Below, one piece after another: positions 33,725-41,566 of a DNA stretch of 64,000 nt. The notes under the pieces are model-generated. The model saw only the letters and a program-made list of their open reading frames with translations, made no database searches and was not told the origin of the DNA. Positions within the stretch are counted from its first letter, which is position 1; every line of letters starts with the position of its first letter. This DNA is from an uncultured Bacteroides sp. (lineage in GTDB: Bacteria; Bacteroidota; Bacteroidia; Bacteroidales; Bacteroidaceae). The DNA is taken from the NCBI GenBank assembly GCA_944321465.1, contig CALULL010000006.1, forward strand, positions 1 to 64,000, read 5' to 3'. A program made the translations under genes and the position numbers.

Positions 33725-33888
33725 GAGGGGGACGGAGACGGCGGCACGGGCACTGTCCCCGCGCTGGAAGGAAGGTAAGGATTTTTGTATCGGCCTGTGT
33801 AGCAGTGCAGAAGGCTCCCGGCGTTTCAAAAATCGGAAGCAAGGCCTCCGGCGGTCCGAAACGGCGCATTCTCGACCCGTCGGGGAAG

Positions 33889-34896
33889 TCAAAGTGTCAG
33901 CCGCGCGGGGTCGTTGAACTCGGGCATGGACTCTACGCGGCGGAAGAGTTCGAACAGCTCGTCGCGCGTCTCGGCGCGGAGCATGGCGATGCGCGTCTCG
34001 CGGAAGTTGGGGATGCCCTTGAACACCGGGCTGGCGGCCAGGTGGCGGCGCACATGAAGGATGCCCCTGCGTTCGTCGAGCAGGCGCACGCTGTCGTCCA
34101 CTTCGCGGCGCAGCACGTCGAGCTTCCACTGCGCGGTGAGTCCCGTCAGGGGCTCGCCGGTCTGCAGGTAGTGGCGTATCTCGCTGAATATCCACGGCCT
34201 GCCGAAGCTGGCACGCCCCACCATGATGCCGTCCACGCCGTAGCGGTCGAAGCACTCCTTGGCCCGCTGGGGGGTGGTGATGTCGCCGTTGCCTATGATG
34301 GGGATGCGTATGCGGGGGTTGCGCTTCACCTCGCCGATGAGTGTCCAGTCGGCCTCGCCGGTGTACATCTGCGCCCGCGTGCGCCCATGTATGGTAAGGG
34401 CGGCGATGCCGCAGTCTTGCAGGCGTTCGGCCAGGTCGGTGATGATGAGGTTCTCGGTGTCCCATCCCAGGCGCGTCTTCACGGTGACGGGAATGTCCAC
34501 GGCCCGCACCACCGCGCTGGTGATTTCGAGCATGAGGGGCACGTTGCGCAGCATGCCCGCCCCGGCTCCCTTGCCCGCCACGCGCTTGACGGGGCAGCCG
34601 AAGTTGAGGTCGATGACATCGGGGCGTGCCTGCTCCACGATGCGGGCGGCCTCGACCATCGTGGGCACGTCGCGTCCGTAGATTTGTATGGCCACGGGCC
34701 GCTCGGCATCGGCAATGGCAAGCTTCTGCTCGGTGCGTGCCACGGAGCGTATCAGGGCATCGGCCGAGACGAACTCGGTGTACACCATGTCGGCGCCAAA
34801 CTCTTTGCACATCAGGCGGAAGGCGGGGTCGGTGACATCCTCCATAGGGGCGAGCAGGACGGGGAACTCGCCCAAGTCAATGTCTGCTATCTTCAT
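33889..34896 (-). CDS. dusB: tRNA-dihydrouridine synthase B
   Basis: 335 residues from ATG at 34896 (MKIADIDLGEFPVLLAPMED). An ATG at 34905 would leave almost no leader behind the promoter box at 34917-34925. FMN-binding barrel signatures: VLLAPMEDVTDPAFRLMCKE, PDVIDLNFGCPVKRVAGKGA with the catalytic Cys, PVTVKTRLGWD, LTIHGRTRAQMYTGEADW, PIIGNGDITTP and GIMVGRASFGRPWIF. It reduces uridines in the tRNA D-loop using NADPH. Divergent from the microprotein/U32 unit. Confidence 0.95.
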   Translation of the reverse strand: MKIADIDLGEFPVLLAPMEDVTDPAFRLMCKEFGADMVYTEFVSADALIRSVARTEQKLAIADAERPVAIQIYGRDVPTMVEAARIVEQARPDVIDLNFGCPVKRVAGKGAGAGMLRNVPLMLEITSAVVRAVDIPVTVKTRLGWDTENLIITDLAERLQDCGIAALTIHGRTRAQMYTGEADWTLIGEVKRNPRIRIPIIGNGDITTPQRAKECFDRYGVDGIMVGRASFGRPWIFSEIRHYLQTGEPLTGLTAQWKLDVLRREVDDSVRLLDERRGILHVRRHLAASPVFKGIPNFRETRIAMLRAETRDELFELFRRVESMPEFNDPARLTL

Positions 34897-34916
34897 GTTT
34901 TGCATCGTTTTAGGCC

Positions 34917-34925
34917 GCAAAGGTA
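34917..34925 (-). promoter_or_regulatory. -7 box for dusB
   Basis: Minus strand TACCTTTGC matches TAnnTTTG and decides the start at 34896. Confidence 0.65.
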
Positions 34926-34968
34926 AGGAAAATGCTTGCCTGTTGGTGGTAGAAGTCAAGAAAAGACG

Positions 34969-34976
34969 TATCTTTG
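34969..34976 (+). promoter_or_regulatory. -7 box for the microprotein/U32 unit
   Basis: TATCTTTG matches TAnnTTTG; a TTG at 34943-34945 lies 23 bp upstream. Predicted transcript start near 34983, about 28 nt before the microprotein ATG. Confidence 0.65.
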
Positions 34977-35010
34977 TGCCTATTCATTCATCCTTAAAAC
35001 TTACTGAGAT

Positions 35011-35085
35011 ATGAGTAAGCAAATCGTGTTCGTCGTCGTCCTGCTCACCATGCTGCTGGCGGGCGTGGCGGGCTTTGTGGCCTGA
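35011..35085 (+). CDS. 24-residue single-helix membrane microprotein
   Basis: An ATG-to-TGA frame encodes a 24-residue peptide: MSKQIVFVVVLLTML followed by LAGVAGFVA. After a short basic start it is one continuous hydrophobic helix, so it would sit in the inner membrane. It begins ~28 nt after the predicted transcript start, the normal leader length, and it is the first ATG of that transcript. The U32 peptidase gene follows 66 bp later, so both are probably on one mRNA. No family is recognised; it could be a translated regulator of its neighbour or an independent membrane peptide. Missed by length cut-offs. Confidence 0.6.
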   Translation: MSKQIVFVVVLLTMLLAGVAGFVA

Positions 35086-35151
35086 GGGGAACGTGCGACC
35101 CCCGTCGGCCTTCCGAGACGCTGACCGTTAACTATTAATCACTTCGTGACA

Positions 35152-36426
35152 ATGCCTTTATCCGAAAACGACTTTGAAATCATGGCCCCCGTAGGCTCGC
35201 GCGAGTCGCTGGCCGCAGCCATACAGGCCGGGGCCGACTCCATCTACTTCGGCATCGAGAACCTGAACATGCGTGCCCGCTCGGCCAGCCCCTTCACGCG
35301 GGGCGACCTCAGGGAGATTGCCCGCACGTGCGCGGAGCACGGCATGAAGAGCTACCTGACGCTGAACACCGTGGTCTACGACGCGGACATGGAGCTGATG
35401 CGCTCCATTGTCGATGCCGCCCGCGAGGCAGGCATCTCGGCCATCATTGCCTCCGACGTGGCCGTCATGGACTACGCCCGCAGCGTGGGGCAGGAGGTGC
35501 ACCTCAGCACCCAGCTCAACATCAGCAACACCGAAGCACTGCGTTTCTACGCCCGGTTTGCCGACGTGGTGGTGCTGGCACGCGAACTGAACCTCGACCA
35601 AGTGGCCGAAATCCACCGCCGCATCGTCGCCGGGAACATCTGCGGTCCGTCGGGGCAGCCGGTCCGCATCGAGATGTTCTGCCACGGTGCGCTCTGCATG
35701 GCCGTCAGCGGCAAGTGCTACCTGTCGCTCCACCAGATGAACAGCTCGGCTAATCGCGGCGCCTGTATGCAAGTGTGCCGCCGCTCCTACGTCGTCACCG
35801 ACAAGGAGACGGATGCCCAGCTCGAGGTGGACAACCAATACATCATGTCGCCCAAGGACTTGAAGACCATCCACTTCCTGAACAAGATGATGGACGCGGG
35901 CGTGCGTGTGTTCAAAATCGAGGGCCGGGCACGCGGGCCGGAGTATGTGCGTACGGTGGTGGAGTGCTACAAGGAGGCCATACGTGCCTGTCTGGACGGA
36001 ACCTACGACGACAGGAAGATAGCCGACTGGGACAAGCGTCTGTCCACCGTCTTCAACCGTGGCTTCTGGGACGGCTATTATCTGGGCCAACGTCTGGGAG
36101 AGTGGACCCGCAACTACGGCTCGGCTGCCACCGAACGGAAAATCTATGTGGGCCGGGGCGTGAAGTACTTCTCGAACATCGGGGTGGCCGAGTTCCTGGT
36201 CGAGGCGGCCGAGCTGAACGAGGGGGACAAACTGCTCGTCACCGGCCCCACTACCGGTGCTCTCTTCCTGACGGCGGACGAGATGCGCGTAGACCTCCGG
36301 CCCGTCCCGACGGTGCATAAAGGCGAACATTTCTCCATCAAGTGTGACAAGATACGGCCCAGCGACAAGCTCTACAAGCTGGTTTCTACCGAAGAGCTGA
36401 AACGCTTCAAGGGCCTCACCGACTAA
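35152..36426 (+). CDS. peptidase U32 family protein (TrhP/YegQ-like)
   Basis: 424 residues from ATG at 35152; a GTG six bases upstream is less likely. The U32 signature is intact: EMFCHGALCMAVSGKCYLS, followed by NRGACMQVCRRSY, which supplies iron-sulfur-type cysteines. The barrel start EIMAPVGSRESLAAAIQAGA and HLSTQLNISNTEALRFYARF fit the YegQ/TrhP group. Members act in prephenate-dependent tRNA wobble-uridine hydroxylation or as collagenase-like proteases; length and cysteines favour the tRNA role. Cytoplasmic. A thioesterase gene starts 15 bp after it, then dprA, suggesting one operon. Confidence 0.88.
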   Translation: MPLSENDFEIMAPVGSRESLAAAIQAGADSIYFGIENLNMRARSASPFTRGDLREIARTCAEHGMKSYLTLNTVVYDADMELMRSIVDAAREAGISAIIASDVAVMDYARSVGQEVHLSTQLNISNTEALRFYARFADVVVLARELNLDQVAEIHRRIVAGNICGPSGQPVRIEMFCHGALCMAVSGKCYLSLHQMNSSANRGACMQVCRRSYVVTDKETDAQLEVDNQYIMSPKDLKTIHFLNKMMDAGVRVFKIEGRARGPEYVRTVVECYKEAIRACLDGTYDDRKIADWDKRLSTVFNRGFWDGYYLGQRLGEWTRNYGSAATERKIYVGRGVKYFSNIGVAEFLVEAAELNEGDKLLVTGPTTGALFLTADEMRVDLRPVPTVHKGEHFSIKCDKIRPSDKLYKLVSTEELKRFKGLTD

Positions 36427-36440
36427 ACAGACAACCCGAC

Positions 36441-36890
36441 ATGAACCAATACATCCACGAGTTGCCCATGAAGGTGCGCGACTACGAATGCGACCTGCAG
36501 GGCATTGTGAACAACGCCAATTACCAGCACTACCTGGAGCACGCCCGCCACGAGTTCCTGCTAAGCACCGGCACCAGCTTCGCCGAGCTTCACGAGCGGG
36601 GGATAGATGCCGTGGTGGCACGCATCAGCCTGGCCTTCAAGACGCCTTTGCGCAGCGGTGACGAGTTTACCTGCAAGCTCTACCTGCGGAAGGAGGGCGT
36701 GAAGTATGTGTTTTATCAGGACATCTACCGCCGACCTGATGGCCGCCTGGTGCTGAAGGGGGTGGTCGAGGCAGTGTGCCTTGTGGGCGGACGGCTGAGC
36801 ACCGGCGGCGAGCTGGACAGCCTTCTTGCCCCCTATCTGGACAACGGTCTACCCGCTGCCGGCAACCCATCTCCTGCCCGCAGGCCATGA
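36441..36890 (+). CDS. acyl-CoA thioesterase, 4HBT hotdog fold
   Basis: 149 residues. YECDLQGIVNNANYQHYLEH (14-33) is the 4-hydroxybenzoyl-CoA thioesterase type active site with the conserved Asp, in the YbgC/FadM style; IDAVVARISLAFKTPLRSGD and YLRKEGVKYVFYQDIYR are hotdog strands. It probably hydrolyses acyl-CoA or acyl-ACP thioesters in the cytoplasm. Its stop overlaps the dprA start (ATGA at 36887-36890), so translation is coupled. Confidence 0.88.
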   Translation: MNQYIHELPMKVRDYECDLQGIVNNANYQHYLEHARHEFLLSTGTSFAELHERGIDAVVARISLAFKTPLRSGDEFTCKLYLRKEGVKYVFYQDIYRRPDGRLVLKGVVEAVCLVGGRLSTGGELDSLLAPYLDNGLPAAGNPSPARRP

Positions 36891-37999
36891 ACTACGACGA
36901 ACATCTCTGTGCCGTGGCTCTCAGCCTGTGTCCCGGTGTGGGGGCGGTGAGTGCCAAGAGGCTGGTCGAAGCCGCAGGCAGTGCCGCCGACGTGTTCCGC
37001 CGTCGCACCGAGCTGGCGGGGGCGATACCCGGCCTGCGGGCTGGTGTGTTGCAGTCGCTCGACAGCCCTGCCACCCTGGCCGCAGCCGAGCGCGAGTTGG
37101 AGTTTGCCCGTCGTCACGGCATCAGTTGCTTCTCCCTGGCCGACGAAGCCTATCCCTACCGACTGAAGGAATGCCCCGACGCGCCCGTCGTGCTCTTCTG
37201 GCGCGGCAACGCCGACCTGAACTGCCGTCGCGTGGTGGCTCTTGTGGGCACACGCAGGGCTACCGACTATGGCAAGCAGTTCTGCGCCGCCTTCGTGGCC
37301 GAGCTGGCCCGCCTCTGTCCCGGCACACTGGTGGTGAGCGGCCTGGCCTACGGCATCGACATCAGCGCACACCGTGCCGCCCTGGCCGGCGGCCTGAGCA
37401 CCGTCGGGGTGCTGGCTCACGGCCTGGACCGCATCTACCCTTCGGCCCATCGGAAGACAGCCGCCGAGATGCTTTCGGCCGGAGGGCTGATAACCGAGTT
37501 CACCACCGGCACCGAGCCAGACCGCTACAACTTCGTCTCGCGCAACCGCATCATAGCCGGGCTGAGCGATGCCGTCGTAGTGGTGGAGTCCGCTGCCAGG
37601 GGAGGAGCGCTCATCACCGCCGACCTTGCCACCGACTACAACCGCCAGTGCTTCGCCTTGCCCGGCAGGGTGGGCGACCTTGCCTCGGAAGGCTGCAATC
37701 GTCTTATCGCCGGGCACAAGGCACAGCTGCTGACGGGGGCGACCGACCTGGTGGCCGCTATGAACTGGGACGTGCAGCCCGCCAAGGGACAGCCCGTGCA
37801 GCGCGGCCTCTTCGACGAGTTGTCGGCAGACGAGACCGCCGTCGTGCGCCTGCTTTCCCGCCGGGGCGACCTGCACATCAATACCCTCGTGGTAGAGACC
37901 GACATTCCCGTGCAGCGCATGAGCGCCCTGCTCTTCGAGATGGAAATGAAGGGGCTGGTGAAGGCCCTCGTGGGCGGAGCCTACCACCTGCTCGGCTAA
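36887..37999 (+). CDS. dprA: DNA processing protein DprA
   Basis: 370 residues from ATG at 36887, overlapping the thioesterase stop by four bases. An N-terminal HhH/SAM-like part (LSLCPGVGAVSAKRLVEAAG) precedes the Rossmann-like core: VVALVGTRRATDYGKQF, VVSGLAYGIDISAHRAALAG, GVLAHGLDRIYPSAHRKTAA, FVSRNRIIAGLSDAVVVVES and the C-terminal winged-helix part (NTLVVETDIPVQRMSALLFE). It loads RecA on incoming single-stranded DNA during natural transformation. A long fourth-frame reading on the minus strand is a shadow. Confidence 0.95.
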   Translation: MNYDEHLCAVALSLCPGVGAVSAKRLVEAAGSAADVFRRRTELAGAIPGLRAGVLQSLDSPATLAAAERELEFARRHGISCFSLADEAYPYRLKECPDAPVVLFWRGNADLNCRRVVALVGTRRATDYGKQFCAAFVAELARLCPGTLVVSGLAYGIDISAHRAALAGGLSTVGVLAHGLDRIYPSAHRKTAAEMLSAGGLITEFTTGTEPDRYNFVSRNRIIAGLSDAVVVVESAARGGALITADLATDYNRQCFALPGRVGDLASEGCNRLIAGHKAQLLTGATDLVAAMNWDVQPAKGQPVQRGLFDELSADETAVVRLLSRRGDLHINTLVVETDIPVQRMSALLFEMEMKGLVKALVGGAYHLLG

Positions 38000-38319
38000 G
38001 CCCGGCGGAGGACGCGGCGGTCTGTCCGCCCGTGTTGCCGGGCAAAGAAAGGTGTGCCCCCTCTTTGCCGTATGGAGGCAAATGCCTACCTTTGCGCCCG
38101 CAAACGACCGGATAACCCACGACAATGAACCGCACAGGCCATACATATCCCCGCCCGCTACCCCTGCCGACCGCCCCGCAAGGCTGTCCGCGCGGTGTGC
38201 ATGTGCATTGGTTCAGTGGTTTCATTTGAGTTCCTTCCCTTTGGCGGACCGACGACTTCCGCCGTCCTTACCTATTACATATACCTACATAGACCTAACC
38301 TCTTAACACAGACACCGAC
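38000..38319. other. 320-bp region with the lysO promoter and a long leader
   Basis: Holds a degraded repeat pair (cores near 38024 and 38046, 22 bp apart) and the promoter at 38065-38094. The transcript would carry a leader of about 220 nt before ATG 38320. A 34-codon frame (38124-38228, MNRTGHTYPRPLPLPTAPQG and on) is possible but not supported by context. Confidence 0.45.
38065..38094 (+). promoter_or_regulatory. promoter of the LysO-family pair
   Basis: TTG at 38065-38067 and TACCTTTG at 38087-38094 are 19 bp apart. Confidence 0.7.
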
Positions 38320-38607
38320 ATGTTTACCGTCATCCTCGTTATGGCGGCCGGCGTGGCAACGGGTTATGTGCTGCGCCGTCTGCCCTTGCTGCAACGGGTG
38401 GAGCGAACGACCTCGCTCACCATCCTGTTGCTGCTTTTCATCCTGGGCCTGTCCGTAGGCTCCAACCGACTTATCGTTGACAACCTTGCCCGCTTTGGCT
38501 GGCAGGCGGCCCTGCTGGCCGTGGCCGGGCTGGCCGGCAGCGTGCTGGCCGCCGTGGTGGTGGCCCGCCTGTGGCTGAACGACGGCAGAAAGGAGGACCG
38601 CCCATGA
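38320..38607 (+). CDS. LysO family transporter, N-terminal half
   Basis: 95 residues with three membrane helices (MFTVILVMAAGVATGYVLRR, LTILLLLFILGLSVG, ALLAVAGLAGSVLAAVVVA). This equals the N-terminal part of the E. coli lysine exporter LysO (YbjE), which is one polypeptide there. Here it is a separate gene whose stop overlaps the start of the second half (ATGA at 38604-38607), so the two halves should be made in step and assemble in the inner membrane. This split is seen in other Bacteroidetes and is not a frameshift: both parts have complete reading frames. Confidence 0.85.
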   Translation: MFTVILVMAAGVATGYVLRRLPLLQRVERTTSLTILLLLFILGLSVGSNRLIVDNLARFGWQAALLAVAGLAGSVLAAVVVARLWLNDGRKEDRP

Positions 38608-39224
38608 AAGGTTCGCTCACCGTCCTGGCCTGCTTCGCAGCAGGCTGCCTGTGCGGCTTGTGGGGGCAGTTCGGCCCCGCCGTACACGACGTTTCGATGT
38701 ACGTCCTCTACCTGCTCATGTTTCAGGTGGGCATAGGCATTGGCGGCAACCGGCAGCTGCGTTCGCTGCTGGCCACCCTGAAGCCACGTATGCTGCTCGC
38801 CCCCTTGGCCACCGTAACGGGCACGTTGCTCTTCTCGGCCCTGGCAAGCCTCCTGCTCAGCCAGTGGAGCGTGGCCGACTGCCTGGCCGTGGGCAGCGGC
38901 TTTGCCTACTACTCGCTGTCGTCCATCCTCATAACGCAGTTCAAGGAGCCTACCCTGGGCCTGCAACTGGCCACCGAGCTGGGCACCATAGCCCTGCTCA
39001 CCAACATCTTCCGCGAGATGATGGCCCTCGTCGGCACGCCCCTGCTCAGCAAGTACTGCGGGCGGTTGGCTCCCGTGTCGGCTGCCGGGGTGGGGTCGAT
39101 GGACGTGCTGCTGCCCGTCATCACCCGCTACTCGGGCCGAGACATCATACCCCTGGCCCTGCTCCACGGGATGCTGGTCGACTTCAGCGTACCCTTCTTC
39201 GTGTCCTTCTTCTGCCAGTTGTGA
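38604..39224 (+). CDS. LysO family transporter, C-terminal half
   Basis: 206 residues from ATG at 38604. Motifs of LysO: VLYLLMFQVGIGIGGNRQLR, AVGSGFAYYSLSSILITQF, ELGTIALLTNIFREMMALVG, GVGSMDVLLPVITRYSGRD and LLHGMLVDFSVPFFVSFFC, giving about six helices. Together with the upstream 95-residue protein it should export lysine or a toxic analogue across the inner membrane. Followed by a hairpin and then a convergent tRNA-Gln. Confidence 0.88.
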   Translation: MKGSLTVLACFAAGCLCGLWGQFGPAVHDVSMYVLYLLMFQVGIGIGGNRQLRSLLATLKPRMLLAPLATVTGTLLFSALASLLLSQWSVADCLAVGSGFAYYSLSSILITQFKEPTLGLQLATELGTIALLTNIFREMMALVGTPLLSKYCGRLAPVSAAGVGSMDVLLPVITRYSGRDIIPLALLHGMLVDFSVPFFVSFFCQL

Positions 39225-39250
39225 GGCCGGGGAGGGACACAAACAAAATG

Positions 39251-39276
39251 CCCTGCGGAAAGGACTTCCGCAGGGC
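39251..39276. terminator. terminator between the LysO pair and tRNA-Gln
   Basis: GCCCTGCGGAA pairs with TTCCGCAGGGC around a short loop, followed by GTTTGTG on the plus strand and preceded by AAACAAAAT, which gives a T-rich tail on the minus strand; serves both directions. Confidence 0.65.
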
Positions 39277-39285
39277 GTTTGTGCG

Positions 39286-39356
39286 TTGGACTACCAGGAT
39301 TCGAACCTGGACAAACAGAACCAAAACCTGTTGTGCTACCATTACACCATAGTCCA
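39286..39356 (-). tRNA. tRNA-Gln (UUG)
   Basis: 71 nt on the minus strand: acceptor TGGACTA/TAGTCCA, anticodon loop TTTTGGT giving anticodon TTG, T arm CCAGG-TTCGAAT-CCTGG. CCA is not encoded. Confidence 0.93.
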
Positions 39357-39630
39357 AGCTGAGGCTTTCTGTTAAAAAGCGGTGCAAAGATACGGGTTTG
39401 CCGTACATCCTCCAAACATTTTGCCCTATTTTTTCGCTCCTCCCCGTCCTTGTGCCTTCTCGGGCGGTTGCCTCGGTCTCTGCCTCTCCCCGTTTGTCGT
39501 TCTGCAGCCCTTCTGCCCACGTGGACTGACACTTTGCGCGGCCTGTGCCCTTTTCTGCTTACACGCCCTTCGGTCGGAAGCGGCCAGCCAGCGTGCGCCC
39601 CCGGCCTTTTTGCCCGTTCTCGGGACGGGG

Positions 39631-39775
39631 GCGCACCTTTCCCCGCCCCTCCACGCGCCTTGCCGGCGGGGCTTTCCGGGCGTTTCGGCTCTTGGGGGCA
39701 CACCTGTGCCCGCAGGCGGGGATACCCTTTCCCGCTTGGGGATACGCCTGTAGGCAGGGGCGGGCACAGGTGCGC
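39631..39775. repeat. 22-bp repeat array with phase slips
   Basis: Cores start at 39631 (GCGCACCTTTCC), 39653 (ACGCGCCTTGCC), 39698 (GCACACCTGTGC) and 39764 (GCACAGGTGCGC). The first two are in register, the third is one base off, and GGATAC-type units near 39720 and 39740 are 20 bp apart, so small indels have broken the period. Confidence 0.6.
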
Positions 39776-40013
39776 CTGCTCAGGTAGCCTTCGGCGGGTG
39801 TGCCGTCCGCTTCTGGTTCGTTTGTAAGGATTGATGTATCGCTCTGTTCTACAACGGGATGGCTACTCGGCGTTGCGTCCGTCCGGCTCGCCGTCGGCTT
39901 TGCCCCGAAACAAGCCATTCTCAGGCCGTCGGGAAAACAAAACGTCAACACGCCAAACGCCCGCGCACGTCAACTTCCTTGCCCGTCCTTGTCCGAAATC
40001 GGAATAAAATCAC

Positions 40014-40021
40014 TATGTTTG
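40014..40021 (+). promoter_or_regulatory. possible -7 box upstream of exonuclease III
   Basis: TATGTTTG matches TAnnTTTG; a TTG at 39989-39991 is 22 bp upstream. The ATG of exonuclease III is 237 bp downstream. Confidence 0.45.
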
Positions 40022-40093
40022 CAACTTTCAACCCAAATTGGTCATTATAGTCCAAAGCGATTTCGTTCTGCTGCCGTGCAGATTGGCTGTCGC

Positions 40094-40130
40094 CTTTGCC
40101 GAAGGCGTAGCGGGCTACGCCGGGACAAAG
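40094..40130. repeat. hairpin in a candidate repeated intergenic element
   Basis: GGCGTAG/CTACGCC (around 40104-40121) forms the inner stem and CTTTG/CAAAG (40094-40098 with 40126-40130) the outer one. The surrounding 40040-40230 segment reads like the repeated non-coding pieces often seen in Bacteroidales genomes, but I cannot verify copies here. Confidence 0.4.
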
Positions 40131-40257
40131 CGGCAGACAAGATGCCGGTAGCAGGGCGAAAGGGCTTGGAAAGCCCCCAAAAAAGATAAGCCTATACTCA
40201 TTGGGCGGTCTAATGGCCGATTGGGGTTCAATTCTCAACGCTCAAAACTTGACAACT

Positions 40258-41013
40258 ATGAAGTTCATATCTTGGAACGTCAACGGCCTGAGGGCCTGCA
40301 TAGACAAAGGCTTTGCCGATATCTTCAACCGCCTGGATGCCGACTTCTTCTGCCTGCAAGAGACCAAGGTGCAGGCCGGGCAGGTCGATTTGCCCTTCGA
40401 AGGCTACACGTCTTACTGGAACTACGCCGAGAAGAAGGGCTACTCGGGCACGGCCATCTACACCCGTCACCAGCCCGTCGGCGTGAGCTACGGCATCGGT
40501 CGCGAGGAGCACGACCGCGAGGGGCGTGTCGTCACGCTGGAGATGCCCTCGTTCTACCTGGTGGATGTCTACACGCCCAACTCTCAGGACGAACTGCGGC
40601 GGCTGGACTACCGCATGGAGTGGGAAGACGAGTTCCGACGCTATCTGCAGGAACTCGACGCGCGGAAGCCCGTCATCGTCTGCGGCGACATGAACGTGGC
40701 CCACCAGGAGATTGACCTGAAGAACCCCAAGACCAACCGGCGCAACGCGGGCTTCACCGACGAGGAGCGGCAGAAGTTCGGCCAACTGCTCGCCGCAGGC
40801 TTCACCGATACCTTCCGCTACTTCTACCCCGAGGCGACGGGCGTGTACTCGTGGTGGTCCTACCGCTTCCGTGCGCGCGAGAAGAACACCGGGTGGCGCA
40901 TCGACTACTTCCTGGTGTCCGACCGCCTGCGCCCGCAGCTGCGCTCGGCGGCCATACACACGGATATCTTCGGGTCGGACCACTGCCCGGTGGAGGTGCA
41001 GGTGGAGGTGTGA
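40258..41013 (+). CDS. xth: exodeoxyribonuclease III
   Basis: 251 residues from ATG at 40258. Motifs of the ExoIII/APE1 family: MKFISWNVNGLRACIDKGF with the metal-binding Asn, FFCLQETKVQ with the catalytic Glu, VVTLEMPSFYLVDVYTPNSQ, VIVCGDMNVAHQEIDLKNPK with the Asp/Asn pair, YSWWSYRFRAREKNTGWRID and FGSDHCPVEVQVEV with the terminal Asp-His. It cleaves DNA at abasic sites and trims 3' ends in base-excision repair. Terminator at 41038-41075. Confidence 0.95.
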   Translation: MKFISWNVNGLRACIDKGFADIFNRLDADFFCLQETKVQAGQVDLPFEGYTSYWNYAEKKGYSGTAIYTRHQPVGVSYGIGREEHDREGRVVTLEMPSFYLVDVYTPNSQDELRRLDYRMEWEDEFRRYLQELDARKPVIVCGDMNVAHQEIDLKNPKTNRRNAGFTDEERQKFGQLLAAGFTDTFRYFYPEATGVYSWWSYRFRAREKNTGWRIDYFLVSDRLRPQLRSAAIHTDIFGSDHCPVEVQVEV

Positions 41014-41037
41014 AGAAAGGCATAGGGGGGATATTTG

Positions 41038-41075
41038 GAAGTTGTTCTGGCTTGTTCCAGGGCAACTTCTTTTTC
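41038..41075 (+). terminator. terminator of exonuclease III
   Basis: GAAGTTG pairs with CAACTTC, with CTGG/CCAG inside, followed by TTTTTC. Confidence 0.7.
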
Positions 41076-41407
41076 TATGATGTAGGGGTATATCGTTTTT
41101 TTCAGACCTGTTTGTTGCCGGTTTATTGTTTTATGTCGGGTGTAACGTGACGAGTTGTCTCGGCACGTTGCTTGTTTTCTGTCTGCATTTTGATTCATCA
41201 CGGTTTCCTGTAGCTTTCGTGTCGTACGAAGTTGTAAAGTCTGGTTTATGAGTTTGCCGGATGTGTGCAAGAAAAAAGAAGAACAGGAGGGTTGGCGTAG
41301 TATGTAGGGCATACCTTTTGGAAGAAAAAGTTTTTCCTGTTATCTGTTTTTTTCCCCTTTTTAGTATTCGTTGAGGCTTCTTGGAAGAGTATTCTTGTTT
41401 TTGAGTA

Positions 41408-41438
41408 TTGTGCGTATAGTGAATTATTCCTAAATTTG
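41408..41438 (+). promoter_or_regulatory. promoter of the four-gene envelope operon
   Basis: TTG at 41408-41410 and TAAATTTG at 41431-41438 are 20 bp apart; leader of about 120 nt to ATG 41567. Confidence 0.7.
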
Positions 41439-41566
41439 CGAAACACATCCTATCATGTTGACAGGCCGTTTTGCTTTTGAAATAAGAAAACGATTTAGCT
41501 TACGAGGGAAGTGTGCGGAAGAGACTCACATTTATTTTTATTAGTACTATAAAAACAACGAATGTT

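Larger units (their letters stand above)
33304..33888. other. 585-bp gap with the longest repeat array
   Basis: No gene supported. Holds the leftward -7 box for the LPP20/NTF2-like gene and the array at 33549-33724; the remainder is GC-rich without clear signals. Confidence 0.5.
39357..40257. other. 901-bp gap without a supported gene
   Basis: No frame here has convincing composition. It holds repeat units at 39631-39775, a TATGTTTG promoter box at 40014-40021 that could serve exonuclease III with a ~230-nt leader, and an odd segment at 40040-40230 with a strong hairpin (40094-40130) that looks like a repeated element. Confidence 0.45.
41014..41566. other. 553-bp AT-rich gap at a composition boundary
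   Basis: No gene seen. Holds the exonuclease III terminator and the promoter of the following operon. From about 41.1 kb the sequence turns AT-rich and stays so to about 47 kb. Confidence 0.5.

Noticed and set aside
38124-38228. 34-codon leader peptide before the LysO pair
   Set aside because: Proline-rich with no lysine run and no coding signature; kept only as a possibility in the region note.
38095-38319. Lysine riboswitch before the LysO pair
   Set aside because: The conserved lysine-riboswitch core sequences are not visible by eye.
38320-39224. Frameshift in lysO
   Set aside because: The two halves have proper start and stop codons in an ATGA overlap, and the split is known in this phylum.
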